A stretch of 64,000 nt of DNA from Bacillota bacterium (GCA_029781045.1 JAKOXL010000023.1:1-64000); one strand, 5' to 3'; counted from the stretch's first letter, positions 48,684 to 59,787 are shown. Notes: a model not told the origin generated them from the letters alone. Program-made: numbers and translations.

Positions 48684-50246
48684 ATGCGGCGGGAGCGTAA
48701 GAAAAGAGCAATAGTAAAACCACGCCCAGTGGGTGAAATACAAAAGCCACCGACCGACGGCGAGATCAGCGGCCACTTTGAAAGGGACATGCAAGCCTTG
48801 CAGGAACTTCTGGCCAATAGCACCGATCTGCGCACCAGCATAATTCGTACGCAAGACGGCAAACGGGTGGCTTTGTTTTTCTATGCAGGCTTGGTCAATC
48901 AACAGATTTTGAATCATAACGTTATCGCGCCCATTCAAACTCACAAAGCCCCCCTAACGGTGGAGGACCTGCTGGAACGCATCATCAAAGCTCCCAACGG
49001 TGGCCCAGAAAGCTCCCTCGAGTCTTTAGGCACCAGTCTGGCCAAAGGCGCCGTTGTCATCCTCTTTGAGGGCTTGGACCAAGCACTAACTGTTACCATG
49101 CCCCAGTTCTTTGACCGGGGTATCGAGCGCTCCCAATCGGAAGACGTACTTATCGGCCCCCATCAAAGCTTCAGTGAGGATCTGAACAAGAATCTGGCCC
49201 TAGTACGCCGCTACCTGAAGAGCCCGCGACTGAAAATCAAGAACATGGAAATAGGACGCATTTCCAAAACTGAACTGGCCATCGTTTATATAGAGGGCAT
49301 AGCGCAAGAAAAACTGGTACGGGAAGTGGAGGAACGCCTTAATCGCATTGACATCGACTTTATTATCGGGGCCTCCTACATCAGTGAGTTCTTGGAAGAT
49401 CAGCCTCTGAGTATCATGCCCCAGCTGAAGCTGACGGAACGGCCAGATCGGTTGATAGCTGCCCTCTGTGAAGGACGGGTAGCCATAATGGCGGGCGGGG
49501 ACCCCACATGCCTAATTGTCCCCTTCTTCATGCCCGAGGCCATGCAAGCGGCAGAAGACTACTACGAAAAACCCTTGATAGCCACCTTCTTACGCTGGTT
49601 GCGGCTTTTCAGTGCCGCTTTAAGTGTTTTCCTGCCCGGCACCTGGATAACTTTGGTCTCGTTTCACCACGGCATAATTCCTCCCACTCTCTTTACCTCC
49701 ATAGTGGCTGGTCGGGAGGATGTACCCTTTCCCACTATTATCGAAGCTTTCTTGCTGCTCATCGCCTTCGATATAGTGATCGAGGCCAGTACTCGTCTAC
49801 CTTCGGCAGTGGGTCAAGCCATTGGTATCGTGGGCGCCATTATTCTGGGGCAGTCGGCGGTGCAGGCCAGCCTGATCAGCCCCACCATGACTATCGTGGT
49901 GGCCCTGGCGGGATTAGCTGTGTATACTTTGCCTTCACCCAGTTCGGTTAGTGCTATTCGGGTACTCAAATATCTGGTATTGGCCATCTCCAGCGTGCTA
50001 GGCCTGTTCGGCACCGTCTGGGCCCTCATTTTCATCACCATTAATGCGGCTAGCATGCGTTCCTTTGGCTATCCGGTCCTTTTTCCAGTAGCGCCTCTTA
50101 ACGTCCGTGGGTGGATGGACATTTTCCTTAAGCTGCCCAATACCTGGCTGCCACAGCGGCCCCATTTCTTAGCAGCGGAGAACGAAAGACGCCTCAATCA
50201 AGGAGTAACGCCCTACCCAGGAAAGGGTGAGCCGCGTGATGCATAG
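48684..50246 (+). CDS. Spore germination protein, GerA subunit family
   Basis: KSPRLKIKNMEIGRISKTELAIVYIEGIA; RVAIMAGGDPTCLIVPFFMPEAMQAAEDYYEKP; FLPGTWITLVSFHHGIIPPTL. Confidence 0.95.
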   Translation: MRRERKKRAIVKPRPVGEIQKPPTDGEISGHFERDMQALQELLANSTDLRTSIIRTQDGKRVALFFYAGLVNQQILNHNVIAPIQTHKAPLTVEDLLERIIKAPNGGPESSLESLGTSLAKGAVVILFEGLDQALTVTMPQFFDRGIERSQSEDVLIGPHQSFSEDLNKNLALVRRYLKSPRLKIKNMEIGRISKTELAIVYIEGIAQEKLVREVEERLNRIDIDFIIGASYISEFLEDQPLSIMPQLKLTERPDRLIAALCEGRVAIMAGGDPTCLIVPFFMPEAMQAAEDYYEKPLIATFLRWLRLFSAALSVFLPGTWITLVSFHHGIIPPTLFTSIVAGREDVPFPTIIEAFLLLIAFDIVIEASTRLPSAVGQAIGIVGAIILGQSAVQASLISPTMTIVVALAGLAVYTLPSPSSVSAIRVLKYLVLAISSVLGLFGTVWALIFITINAASMRSFGYPVLFPVAPLNVRGWMDIFLKLPNTWLPQRPHFLAAENERRLNQGVTPYPGKGEPRDA

Positions 50247-51315
50247 TTTGCAAGCGGCGCTGGTTATTTTTGCCTGTACTGTGGGCACCGTCTACTTCCC
50301 TTTGGCTGCCGCCCTCGTTCCCTTTGTCAACTCCGCCAGCTGGTGGGTTTCGCTTCTAACCTTTCTGTTAGGCTCGCTGTGGGTGTGGCAGGCCTCCTGG
50401 CTGGGCAAACAGTCGCCAGCGGGCGACTTCGGAATGGCGGTGAAAGGCTGGCTGGGACCCATTCTGAGCAAGGTGTTTCTCCTGTGGTTTGCCGCCTACT
50501 GGCTAATCCTCAGCAGTGGCATTCTATCGGAAGTGAGTCTGGTTTTCCATATCATCGCCCTACCAGCCACTCCTGTTCTGGTACTGCAGGTAGCCTTCTT
50601 TTTCCTAGTCCTTTACACCGACTTGTATGGTTTTGAAACCTGCATGCGGACCGTTCAGGCCCTACTTATTTTGGCTGTACCCTTGATAGCCGGTTTCCTC
50701 CTATCTTCTGTGGTTGCAGCCCGGTGGACAAACCTGCTGCCCCTACTGGATGTGGACCTGAAAGAGGTGGCCAAGGCCATCTACTATAGCGGTCCCTATC
50801 CTTTACCTGGCATATTAATGGCCCTGTTCCTATCTACCCAGGTCGAAGAGAGAAGCCATATCATCTGGCACAATGTTCTATCCCTATGGGCAGCCGGTCT
50901 GTTGCTATCCCTGATCGTGGCCGTCACTATAGCGGTTTTGGGTTGCTGTGTCACCGAGTCATACTATTATCCCACCATCCCCTTGGCCCAGAGCATCGAG
51001 ATTGGCAACACTTTAGTAGGGGTGGAAATAATGGTCTATCCACTGTGGTTATTGTCTGGGTATATCAAGAGCGCTCTGGCTTTTGTGACAGCCTCGGAGA
51101 CAATTGGAGGGCTAATCCCAGCCTTAAAGCAACCTTGGCGCTCCTTGGGTTTGGGGTTAATAATGCTAATCTTGGCCATTCTGCCTTATAACGTGAACAG
51201 CACGGTGAAAATGATTCATATCAGCGACTATTATCTGGGAATGCCCTTCTATGTGATTATCCCGGCTATCACCATTTGGGTGATGCTGAAAAAGCGGGGT
51301 AAGCAACATGCCTAA
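50227..51315 (+). CDS. Spore germination permease, GerB subunit family
   Basis: Overlaps upstream stop; multi-TM APC-like protein between GerA- and GerC-type genes. Confidence 0.88.
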   Translation: MSRVMHSLQAALVIFACTVGTVYFPLAAALVPFVNSASWWVSLLTFLLGSLWVWQASWLGKQSPAGDFGMAVKGWLGPILSKVFLLWFAAYWLILSSGILSEVSLVFHIIALPATPVLVLQVAFFFLVLYTDLYGFETCMRTVQALLILAVPLIAGFLLSSVVAARWTNLLPLLDVDLKEVAKAIYYSGPYPLPGILMALFLSTQVEERSHIIWHNVLSLWAAGLLLSLIVAVTIAVLGCCVTESYYYPTIPLAQSIEIGNTLVGVEIMVYPLWLLSGYIKSALAFVTASETIGGLIPALKQPWRSLGLGLIMLILAILPYNVNSTVKMIHISDYYLGMPFYVIIPAITIWVMLKKRGKQHA

Positions 51316-52528
51316 AAGTACAACACGCCGCCTAGTGGCGTTGCTTCTCGTGACCAGTTGCTGTCTCGTCGGTTGTTGGGATCAGGACGAGATCACATCA
51401 TTGGCACCGGTGGCGGCCATCGGCCTTGACGTGGGCAGTCAACCGGGTCTGTTGCGGGTAACCTGCCAGTTAACGCTTCCGGAAGCTGGCGGCGGTGGCG
51501 CGGGAGCTGGAACCACCCGCTCCCGCCTGCGGGTCTTAACGACCGAATCGGAATCACTGGTTCAAGCTTTTGCCATCTTGCAGAGCCAAACCCGTCGCCG
51601 CCACTTCTTCTTGCATCTTGAACATGTGGTCTTTGGAGCCGAACTAGCTAGAAATGGGCTTGGCACTGCTCTGGAGGCACTTCATGGCTGGTCACAGATC
51701 CGCGGATCCACCTTGGTCTTCGTGGCGGAAGGAACAGCGGAAGCAGTATTACATGCCCATTCGGGCATAGGGCAAAATCCAGCCAACGACGTGGCCCATA
51801 TCATACGTAGTGCATCCTCGGCACCAGTGGCCCGGAAAACAACCTTGAATGACATGATTAATGCCCTTGCCCATCCGGGCAGCACCAGCCTAACCCTACC
51901 GATTCTCGGCTTACGACCGCTAGCCCTCAGCTCCGGAGATGACACGCCGCCCTCTGGGGTGGGCCAAGATGGAGAGCAGTTTATGGAGGTAGCCCTTAAG
52001 GGAACAGCCCTGTTTGATCGGGATCGCTGGGTGGCCGAGCTGGATATACGCGAAACCCAAACACTGGCGGTACTGGCAGGGGCAGCCAAACAAGGAATGA
52101 GCACTATACCCAGCCCGATAAATGCAGAAGGTAAGATTGCCCCACAATATGAGAACATACAAGTGGCTTACCGCATTGAGGAAAAGGACGATGGGGGACT
52201 GAAGGTCACCACCAAGATCAAACTGGATGTGCGCTTAGTGGAAGTACATGGAGGCTATGACCCCAGTCTGTCGCAGTTTCGCCCCATTGAGATGGCCGTT
52301 GAGGAAGACGTCACTACCCGGGTGGCTGCTTTTTTTGCCAAGCTGCAAAGTTACGGTCTAGATTCGGTCAATATTGGCCAAAGGATAAAGCAGCAGAAAC
52401 CGAAGCTGTGGAAGAGCCTGCAGGAGAATTGGCGAGAGGTCTATCCAACCATTGAGTTCGTGGTCGAGCCGAAGGCACAGGTGCGAACGGTGGGGCTAAT
52501 GAAGATGTTCCGCAAGTTGGGACGGTAA
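51308..52528 (+). CDS. Ger(x)C family spore germination lipoprotein
   Basis: CCLVGCWDQDEITSLAPVAAIGLDVG lipobox and GCWD motif. Confidence 0.93.
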   Translation: MPKSTTRRLVALLLVTSCCLVGCWDQDEITSLAPVAAIGLDVGSQPGLLRVTCQLTLPEAGGGGAGAGTTRSRLRVLTTESESLVQAFAILQSQTRRRHFFLHLEHVVFGAELARNGLGTALEALHGWSQIRGSTLVFVAEGTAEAVLHAHSGIGQNPANDVAHIIRSASSAPVARKTTLNDMINALAHPGSTSLTLPILGLRPLALSSGDDTPPSGVGQDGEQFMEVALKGTALFDRDRWVAELDIRETQTLAVLAGAAKQGMSTIPSPINAEGKIAPQYENIQVAYRIEEKDDGGLKVTTKIKLDVRLVEVHGGYDPSLSQFRPIEMAVEEDVTTRVAAFFAKLQSYGLDSVNIGQRIKQQKPKLWKSLQENWREVYPTIEFVVEPKAQVRTVGLMKMFRKLGR

Positions 52529-52535
52529 AATTGGC

Positions 52536-52570
52536 AAGGGGCTGTCGCAAGACAGCCCCTTCTTCTTTCC
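52536..52570. terminator. Bidirectional terminator, GGGGCTGTC family
   Basis: AAGGGGCTGTCGCAAGACAGCCCCTTCTTCTTT. Confidence 0.85.
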
Positions 52571-52579
52571 TGTCGGAAC

Positions 52580-55387
52580 CTACAGTCTTACGCCCTGCTC
52601 AGCCAGCACGGCGGCACAGCGAGGACAAATGGCATTGTTCTCTTCATCGTGGGTCACTTCCTCGCTGTAGTTCCAGCAGCGTTCACATTTCTCACCGGCC
52701 GCCGGAGTCACCCGTACTTTAAAGCCGGGCAGCTCTTCTGCTTCCACAGCTCCCTCGTCCGCCTGGTCTGCCGCAAGGACTTCTACCTGGGAGACGATGA
52801 GCAGCGTAGGCCACTGGTGGGCCAGCTCCGCGACGAAATCACGCCAAGCCTCCGATGGGTAGAGCTCCACACGGGCATCCAGAGAGCTGCGGATCAGCTT
52901 ATCCCGCCGCGCCTGTTCCAGCACTTTGGCCACCTCCTCTCGCACGGTAAGGATTTTCTCCCAACGAGCTTCCAGTTGGGGATTGGCGTATTCAGCCTTA
53001 GCCTGCGGCCAAGCAGCCAGTTGCACGGTAGCTAAATCGGTGCCGGGCATAGCTTGCCAGATTTCTTCTGCCGTATGGGTCAGCACAGGAGCGATCAACC
53101 GTACCAAGGTGTGGAGCGTTTCCCACATCACGGTTTGAGCTGCCCGGCGGGCCTGACTAGTAGGCAGCGACGCATAGACCCGGTCCTTGATCACGTCGAG
53201 ATAGAAGGCGCTCATATCCACGGCGCAGAAGTTGTGCACCGCATGGTAGAACACGTGCAGGTCGAAATCCTCATAGGCTGCCGTTACCCGTTCCACCAGA
53301 CGGTTAAGGCGCATCAGGGCCCAGCGATCCAACTCGGCCAGTTGCTCATAGGGAACCTGGTCGGTGGCCGGGTTAAAATCATAGAGGTTAGAGATCATAT
53401 AGCGGGCCGTGTTCCGGATCTTGCGGTAAACCTCGGCCATCTGCTTCAAGAGATCATTGGAGATACGCACATCGTTCTTGAAGTCCACCGATGCCACCCA
53501 GAGCCGCAGAATGTCGGCACCAAACTGCTGGCAGACATCGGCCGGATCGATAACATTACCTAAAGACTTGGACATCTTGCGTCCCTCACCATCGAGCACA
53601 AAACCGTGAGTCAGAACAGCTTTATAGGGCGCACTGCCGCGGGCCGCCACCCCAGTCCAGAGGGAGGATTGGAACCAACCGCGATGCTGGTCGCTACCTT
53701 CCAAGTAGAGGTCAGCCGGCCAGCGCAGATCCGGGTGGGTTTCTAGAACAGCCACATGGCTGGAACCCGAATCAAACCAGACGTCCATGATATCCTGTTC
53801 TTTTTCGAATTCGCTATGACCACACTGCGGGCAGGTGGTACCAGGTGGCAAGATATCCTCCACCGGCGTAGTAAACCAGGCATTGGAGCCGGCCTCCGCA
53901 AACAAGGCCTGCACCCGTTTGATGGTTTCCCGATTAATCAGCTCTTTGCCACACTGCTTGCAGTAGAACACTGGGATAGGCACACCCCAGGCCCGCTGCC
54001 GGGAAATACACCAGTCTCCCCGGTCCCGGACCATGTTGGTGATCCGTTCCTCACCCCATTTGGGGATCCACTCCACCTTTTCAATCTCGTCTAGAGCCAG
54101 CTGCCGGATGCTATCAACAGAGACGAACCACTGCTCGGTGGTACGGAACATAACCGGTTGTTTGCAGCGCCAGCAATGGGGGAACTGATGGCCAATCTTA
54201 CCGGCATTGAGCAGTGCTCCCCGCTCCCGTAGGGTGGCGATAATCTCTTTGTTGGCCTTTTCATAGTACATGCCAGCAAAGGGGCCGGCTTCTTCCGTGA
54301 ATACTCCCCTATCATCAATCGGATTGATCACTGGCAGGTCATACTGCATACCTACTTCAAAGTCTTCATGACCATGTCCTGGAGCCGTATGGACACAACC
54401 GGTACCGGCGTCAAGAGTAACGTGATCCCCCAAGATGACCAAGGAGCGGCGCTCCGGCAAGAAGGGATGCTGGCAGACCATGCCCTCCAGCTCGCGCCCC
54501 ATAAAAGTGGCTCCCAGTTCAACTTCCGTCAAACCGACAACTCGGCATACTTCCTCTGCCAGATCTTTGGCCATGACCAGAAGATGGTCACCCGCATCCA
54601 CCAAAACATACTCAAACTCCCTGTTAAGGGCGATGGCCACATTAGCCGGCAAAGTCCAAGGGGTGGTAGTCCAGATGACGAAGTAGATGGGTTTGTCGAA
54701 ACCCGCAAATACACCCTTCGGGTCTTCTATCAGTTCAAAGCGCACATAGATGGAATCCGATTGCTTGTCGTGATACTCGATCTCTGCTTCAGCAAGGGCC
54801 GTCTCGCAGGTGGGGCACCAATGAACAGGGCGCAGCCCCTTATATACGAGGCCCTTTTCCACCATGGCGGCAAACACTTCCAACTGCTTGGCTTCGTACT
54901 GGGGTAATAGGGTGACATAGGGATTATCCCAGTCGCCCCGCACTCCTAGGCGTTTGAAAGAATTGCGCTGCACGTCTAGCCAGGATAGGGCGGAAGCGGC
55001 ACACATTTCCCGCAGCTCCACGGGCGATATCTCACGCCGCTTGGGCCCCAACTTCTTAGCCACGGCGTGCTCAATCGGGAGGCCATGGGTATCCCAACCG
55101 GGCACGTAAGGGGCATCGTAGCCTTGCATGGTCTTGAACTTGACCACAATATCCTTCAAGATCTTGTTCATGGCCGTGCCGATATGGATATTGCCATTGG
55201 CATAGGGCGGGCCATCATGCAAGATGTATTTGGGAGCGCCTGTCCGTGCTTCCTGCACCAGGCGGTAGACGTCCATTTCCTCCCACATCTTTTGAATCTC
55301 TACCTCTTTGGTAGGTAGATTGGCCCGCATAGGAAAACTGGTTTGAGGGAGATTAAGGGTCTTACCATAGTCCACCATTTTCTTCAC
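52580..55387 (-). CDS. ileS: Isoleucyl-tRNA synthetase
   Basis: [30 protein letters not shown] (HIGH); [12 protein letters not shown] (KMSKS); C-terminal zinc [11 protein letters not shown]. Confidence 0.97.
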   Translation of the reverse strand: MKKMVDYGKTLNLPQTSFPMRANLPTKEVEIQKMWEEMDVYRLVQEARTGAPKYILHDGPPYANGNIHIGTAMNKILKDIVVKFKTMQGYDAPYVPGWDTHGLPIEHAVAKKLGPKRREISPVELREMCAASALSWLDVQRNSFKRLGVRGDWDNPYVTLLPQYEAKQLEVFAAMVEKGLVYKGLRPVHWCPTCETALAEAEIEYHDKQSDSIYVRFELIEDPKGVFAGFDKPIYFVIWTTTPWTLPANVAIALNREFEYVLVDAGDHLLVMAKDLAEEVCRVVGLTEVELGATFMGRELEGMVCQHPFLPERRSLVILGDHVTLDAGTGCVHTAPGHGHEDFEVGMQYDLPVINPIDDRGVFTEEAGPFAGMYYEKANKEIIATLRERGALLNAGKIGHQFPHCWRCKQPVMFRTTEQWFVSVDSIRQLALDEIEKVEWIPKWGEERITNMVRDRGDWCISRQRAWGVPIPVFYCKQCGKELINRETIKRVQALFAEAGSNAWFTTPVEDILPPGTTCPQCGHSEFEKEQDIMDVWFDSGSSHVAVLETHPDLRWPADLYLEGSDQHRGWFQSSLWTGVAARGSAPYKAVLTHGFVLDGEGRKMSKSLGNVIDPADVCQQFGADILRLWVASVDFKNDVRISNDLLKQMAEVYRKIRNTARYMISNLYDFNPATDQVPYEQLAELDRWALMRLNRLVERVTAAYEDFDLHVFYHAVHNFCAVDMSAFYLDVIKDRVYASLPTSQARRAAQTVMWETLHTLVRLIAPVLTHTAEEIWQAMPGTDLATVQLAAWPQAKAEYANPQLEARWEKILTVREEVAKVLEQARRDKLIRSSLDARVELYPSEAWRDFVAELAHQWPTLLIVSQVEVLAADQADEGAVEAEELPGFKVRVTPAAGEKCERCWNYSEEVTHDEENNAICPRCAAVLAEQGVRL

Positions 55388-55392
55388 CTTCC

Positions 55393-55670
55393 TTATAAAA
55401 ATCGAAATCCTTCGCCCCAGCAGGGACGAAGGACTAATCCTCGTGGTACCACCCTAATTCGCCTAAGCAATAGGCCTCGCGACGGCATTGACCGTACACG
55501 CGTAACGGGCGCCACCGGCCACTGAGTACTGAGCAAATGAGCCTTTCCCCAGGGCAGCTCATGGGTGATCTTCACTACCAACTATAGCCATCGGGCTCCC
55601 ACCTTATTCCCGACTCTCTGCGACCTCAATGGTAGCTACTCTCCCAGTCATAGCTTTTATAGGCAGTTTT
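55393..55670 (-). promoter_or_regulatory. T-box leader of ileS (Ile specifier ATC at 55567-55569)
   Basis: T-box sequence AGGGTGGTACCACG (minus, about 55440-55458); specifier context GAAGATCACCCATGAGC; terminator GTCCTTCGTCCC-TGCT-GGGGCGAAGGATTTCGATTTTT. Confidence 0.93.
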
Positions 55671-55802
55671 TTTGTATTATAACATATTATGCCCAAGATA
55701 AAACCCCGTGTTTTTCTCGGCTGCGATCTGAGGAATTCTAGTCAACGACCCACGGGCAGTATATAATCGGAAGAACAAGAAACAGGAAAAGCGGAGGAAA
55801 AC

Positions 55803-56939
55803 ATGTCTAAAATTGAACTGATTGCCACAGCTACTTTCGCCATGGAAGCGGTGGTGGCGAGAGAGCTTAAGGCTCTGGGGTACAACGACCTTACAGTGGA
55901 AAACAATCAGGTCAGCTTTCGAGCCGATGAGGAGGCCATCGCTCGCACCAATCTCTGGCTGCGGGTGGCCGATCGGGTAAAGCTGGTGATGGGGCGTTTT
56001 CACGCCACCAGCTTCGATTCCCTTTTTGAGCAGACCAAGAACCTGCCTTGGGAAGCCTGGCTTCCCGCTAATGCCTGTTTTCCTGTACAGGGGAAATCCG
56101 TCAAGTCCCAGCTTTTTAGCGTCTCCGATTGTCAGGCCATCGTGAAGAAGGCTATCGTGGAGCGCCTAAAGCAGAAGTATCGCCGCCAATGGTTTCCAGA
56201 GGACGGTCCGCTTTTCCCCATTGAAGTAGCGCTACTAAAGGATGAGGCGACTTTGACGATTGATACCAGCGGAGAAGCCTTGCATAAACGGGGCTACCGC
56301 CAGTTGGTCAGTCAAGCCCCCTTGCGGGAGACCATGGCCGCTGGGTTGATTAGTCTCAGCTTCTGGCAGCCAGACCGTCCTTTTCTCGACCCCTTCTGCG
56401 GTTCGGGAACCCTACCCATAGAAGCAGCTTTGATAGGACGCAACATAGCCCCGGGACTACGCCGCAGTTTTGCCGCCGAACACTGGCCCCGGTTACCACG
56501 GAAGCTCTGGCACAGGGTTCGCCAAGAGGCAGAAGCAGCCATTGACTGGGAGCGGCCGCTGGAAATTATGGGCACGGACATAGATGGGGAAATACTCAAG
56601 GCCGCCCGGCAAAACGCTAAACGCGCCGGCGTCTTTGCCGACATTCATCTGCAGCAGATGCCAATAAGCCAAGTGCGTTCCAGCAAGCGCTACGGTGTGA
56701 TGATTACTAACCCCCCCTACGGGGAACGTCTAAGCGACAAGCAAAGCGTTACGCAGCTCTATAAAGAGCTGGCAGAAACAATAGAGCCGTTGGACACCTG
56801 GTCCTTCTACATTCTAACCGCCTTTCCCCAATTTGAGCGGGTCTTAGGGAGGATTGCCGACCGTAAGCGCAAACTCTACAATGGCGATTTGCTCTGTTAC
56901 TACTACCAGTATTTTGGCCCCCGTCCCCCGAGGCAATAG
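55803..56939 (+). CDS. THUMP-domain class I SAM-dependent RNA methyltransferase (RlmL/YpsC-like)
   Basis: FLDPFCGSGTLPIEAALIGRNIAPGLRRSFAAE; GVMITNPPYGERL. Confidence 0.92.
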   Translation: MSKIELIATATFAMEAVVARELKALGYNDLTVENNQVSFRADEEAIARTNLWLRVADRVKLVMGRFHATSFDSLFEQTKNLPWEAWLPANACFPVQGKSVKSQLFSVSDCQAIVKKAIVERLKQKYRRQWFPEDGPLFPIEVALLKDEATLTIDTSGEALHKRGYRQLVSQAPLRETMAAGLISLSFWQPDRPFLDPFCGSGTLPIEAALIGRNIAPGLRRSFAAEHWPRLPRKLWHRVRQEAEAAIDWERPLEIMGTDIDGEILKAARQNAKRAGVFADIHLQQMPISQVRSSKRYGVMITNPPYGERLSDKQSVTQLYKELAETIEPLDTWSFYILTAFPQFERVLGRIADRKRKLYNGDLLCYYYQYFGPRPPRQ

Positions 56940-57016
56940 CAAATTTCTCCTTTGTTCCCAGCAAGAATTAAATGGGTCTTTGCGGGAAATATTAGTTAAC
57001 AAAGGAGATGGATCCT

Positions 57017-57223
57017 ATGGACAAAATCGCACTAGCATTGGTAATCATCGGGGCCCTCAACTGGGGTTTAATCGGCCTCTTTAACTTGGACTTGGTTGCC
57101 GCCCTCTTCGGTGGACCAAATGCCACTCTAAGCCGTATCGTCTACACCCTAGTTGGGCTGGCCGGAATCTGGTCCTTAACCCTTCTCTTCCGTGACAATC
57201 GGGAATTAAGGGGCAACAGGTAA
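57017..57223 (+). CDS. DUF378-like small membrane protein
   Basis: MDKIALALVIIGALNWGLIGLFNLDLVAALFG. Confidence 0.9.
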   Translation: MDKIALALVIIGALNWGLIGLFNLDLVAALFGGPNATLSRIVYTLVGLAGIWSLTLLFRDNRELRGNR

Positions 57224-57227
57224 CAAG

Positions 57228-57268
57228 AAACGGCGACCTAGCCTTATCAGGCTTAGGTCGCCGTTCAT
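57228..57268. terminator. Bidirectional terminator
   Basis: ACGGCGACCTAGCCTTATCAGGCTTAGGTCGCCGT. Confidence 0.75.
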
Positions 57269-57284
57269 CTACTTCAGTATTTGC

Positions 57285-57755
57285 TTAGGTACGCTGAGCT
57301 CGCCAAAGCAGGGCTATACCAGCGACTATCAGCCCCGCTGCCAGTATGGTTTCAAAGGAGACCCCATAAAGTTCTTCCAAGATAATAAAGAGGCCTAGAG
57401 CCGTGACGATACCACCTGGAATGGCCAAAGGAGTATAGGTACCGCCCTGCAAACTAGCACCAAGAAAGGCCAGCCCGGGAGCCAATACCCATCCGGCCTG
57501 CACCCAAATGAGGTGGTCAAAACCTTTGAGTGTGAACCAGAAAGGCAAACTCAAGAACAGGAATAAGAGGGCGGGAAACAGTAACCCCCGATTCCCCGAC
57601 AGATAATGAATCAGGAAGTAGCCACCAAACGCCAACGTCACTAAGGCGAGACTTTCTAAGCCCAGCCGCAGGTACCCAAAATTGACAGCCAAACCTAGGC
57701 AACCAAATACAATCAAAATGGTTCCCAAGAAAATGCGGTCTAACTTCTTGGACAT
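57285..57755 (-). CDS. Hypothetical multi-TM membrane protein
   Basis: MSKKLDRIFLGTILIVFGCLGLAVNFGYLRLG, start behind GAGAGGGG. Confidence 0.7.
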   Translation of the reverse strand: MSKKLDRIFLGTILIVFGCLGLAVNFGYLRLGLESLALVTLAFGGYFLIHYLSGNRGLLFPALLFLFLSLPFWFTLKGFDHLIWVQAGWVLAPGLAFLGASLQGGTYTPLAIPGGIVTALGLFIILEELYGVSFETILAAGLIVAGIALLWRAQRT

Positions 57756-57798
57756 GGTTTCCCCTCTCTTCACCGCCGAAGGCCACCGGAGGAACATA

Positions 57799-58640
57799 CT
57801 ATGGCTTCAACCAATCACTCTCCGGTTTGGCAATCAGACGGGCGTTGTTATAGGCCATATCAATAGTCAGTAGGGTGCGACCCTGATAGATGGAGCCCTC
57901 CTTATAAATTACCAGAGCGGCGTCGGGCACGCCACTTTCTAAACAGAGAGGCAACAAAAGCTGTACGCGCCCTTCGTAGTACTGAGGCACCGCCAAGCGA
58001 TAATTGGCGGCCACTTTTTTCTTTGCCAGATTCACTGCACCACTAAATATGTTCATTAATAGCTCCCGTTGCCCCGTGTTCTGAAAAATCCTGGGCAAGC
58101 GAGCGATATTATTAGGGTTGTTCAAAATATGTTCCACATTAACTCGGATCTCCAGTCGATAGTCGAATATGAGGTCGGAAATATCGGTGAAATATTCGGC
58201 CCTCGTAGGCAGTGGTACGAAATCATTAAGCTCTAAATCGCTTTCCCGCACAAAACCCATCATGTACCAGGGCTGGGCACCCTCCCTGCGGTTGCGGGTA
58301 AAATAGCCAAAGATCTGCTCGTAATTATCGGTGTAAAGCCCCGTATTAAAACAGGCCTTATCACCGACAATTGCTATTTTACTCTGTTTAAATTTAGGAT
58401 TATCGGTGCCATCATATTCCTCTTTTAGACGTTTAAAAGTGTGGTGGATGTAATTGTATAAAATGGGATGTTTATATTGCTGCTGCTCCGGGGTGGGGTT
58501 ACGAAATTGCCAGACTTCCTCTGCAGCCATTTTACTTAACTCATCCAGCATGTCCTCAAAATCTTTTCAGTAGGCAAATTCAAATAGAGGCCATCTTCTA
58601 TCCGTATTAGCTATAGAAGTTGACAACTGTCTCAGTCCTT
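57799..58640 (-). pseudogene. DUF3825-like gene with in-frame TGA near the N-terminus (intact part 57799..58551)
   Basis: C-term RTLLTIDMAYNNARLIAKPESDWLKP; upstream of ATG 58551 the same frame encodes RRWPLFEFAY-TGA-KDFEDM with a possible TTG start behind AAAGGA. Confidence 0.6.
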
Positions 58641-58788
58641 TCTTGGTATGTTGTTGGTATCAACATTCGCCGCCGGGGTACCCGTCTCCTTTTTCCCTCA
58701 GGCATTTTCAGCATTTTATAGCAGGTAAAAGCCCGGGCATGGCCAAACAGTAATTAAGAAAACTCTACGAAAGGACTGAAACTATTCT

Positions 58789-59778
58789 ATGCTCTTTTCC
58801 CGTTTTCCCCGCGTTCACCTGGCCGATCTACCTACTCCTCTACAACATCTGCACCGCTTTGGTGCCTCAGTGGACCACCCCCAACTCTATATCAAGCGGG
58901 ATGATTTTATGTCCTTGGGTATGGGAGGTAATAAGCTACGCCATTTGGAATTCTGGATGGGAGCCGCCTTGGAGCAGGGGGCCGACCTGGTAGTGGCCTG
59001 TGGTCGCCCCGAGTCGAATCAATGCCGATTAACCGCCGCTGCCGCTGCCAAACTGGGCCTCGATTGCATTCTGGTACATAACACAGAGCCGCCTGGCTTC
59101 TTACAGGGCAACATCCTGCTCAGCCATCTCTTTGGAGCCCAATCGATCTACCTGGGCGAAACCGATGAAGAAACAAGGCAGCAAGAGGCGGTGGCTTTAG
59201 TAGAGCGTCTAAAGGCGGAAGGGCGCAAACCATATCTGATCGGAGATGTGGCTTTGGGTTGCCTAGGCTATGTAAACGCCGCCATCGAATTGCACCAGCA
59301 GGCTCTAGCCCGGGACATCGACCTGCGGCAAGTGGTGATCGTGGGTGCTATGGGAGCCACGGCCGCCGGTTTCCTGTTTGGCACCGCCCTTTTAGGCCAT
59401 CCCTTTCATGTGCATGTGATCAGTGTGGAGTATTCCCGGGAAGTACTTTGGTCTATTCTGGAACGGAATTTCAACGCCATTGGCTCTCTACTGGGGATTA
59501 GACCCAACGTCACCCTGGAGGAGGTGGCCACTATACACATGGACTACTTGGGGCCCGGCTACGCCTTACCGACTCCCGAAGCTATCCAAGCGACACGTGA
59601 CCTGGCACAAACAGAGGGGATTCTGCTAGAAAGCGTATATACCAGTAAAACCGTCTGGGGCTTACGTGACCTGGTGGCCCGGGGCATCATCTCCCGGCAG
59701 GAGGCCGCCTGTGTAATTCACACCGGCGGCGGACCGGCCTTGTTTGGGCAGGCCCAACTATACCAACCGAAGAAATAG
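58789..59778 (+). CDS. D-cysteine desulfhydrase / ACC deaminase family PLP enzyme
   Basis: LYIKRDDFMSLGMGGNKLRHLEFWMGAALEQGAD; IHTGGGPALFGQ. Confidence 0.9.
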   Translation: MLFSRFPRVHLADLPTPLQHLHRFGASVDHPQLYIKRDDFMSLGMGGNKLRHLEFWMGAALEQGADLVVACGRPESNQCRLTAAAAAKLGLDCILVHNTEPPGFLQGNILLSHLFGAQSIYLGETDEETRQQEAVALVERLKAEGRKPYLIGDVALGCLGYVNAAIELHQQALARDIDLRQVVIVGAMGATAAGFLFGTALLGHPFHVHVISVEYSREVLWSILERNFNAIGSLLGIRPNVTLEEVATIHMDYLGPGYALPTPEAIQATRDLAQTEGILLESVYTSKTVWGLRDLVARGIISRQEAACVIHTGGGPALFGQAQLYQPKK

Positions 59779-59787
59779 ACATAGGAA

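Noticed and set aside
58560-58640. Selenocysteine reading of the in-frame TGA in the DUF3825 gene
   Set aside because: No convincing SECIS-like hairpin is visible immediately downstream and no known selenoprotein context; mutation or error is simpler.
58629-58781. Inverted near-repeat GTCTCAGTCCTTTC ... GAAAGGACTGAAAC flanking the divergent region, resembling a CRISPR repeat end
   Set aside because: Only two copies, in opposite orientation, without spacers. Each AAAGGA falls at RBS position for its own gene (the TTG start of the DUF3825 gene and ATG 58789).
58621-58788. Possible riboswitch in the leader of the D-cysteine desulfhydrase gene
   Set aside because: No recognisable riboswitch core motif or terminator/antiterminator pair could be identified by eye.
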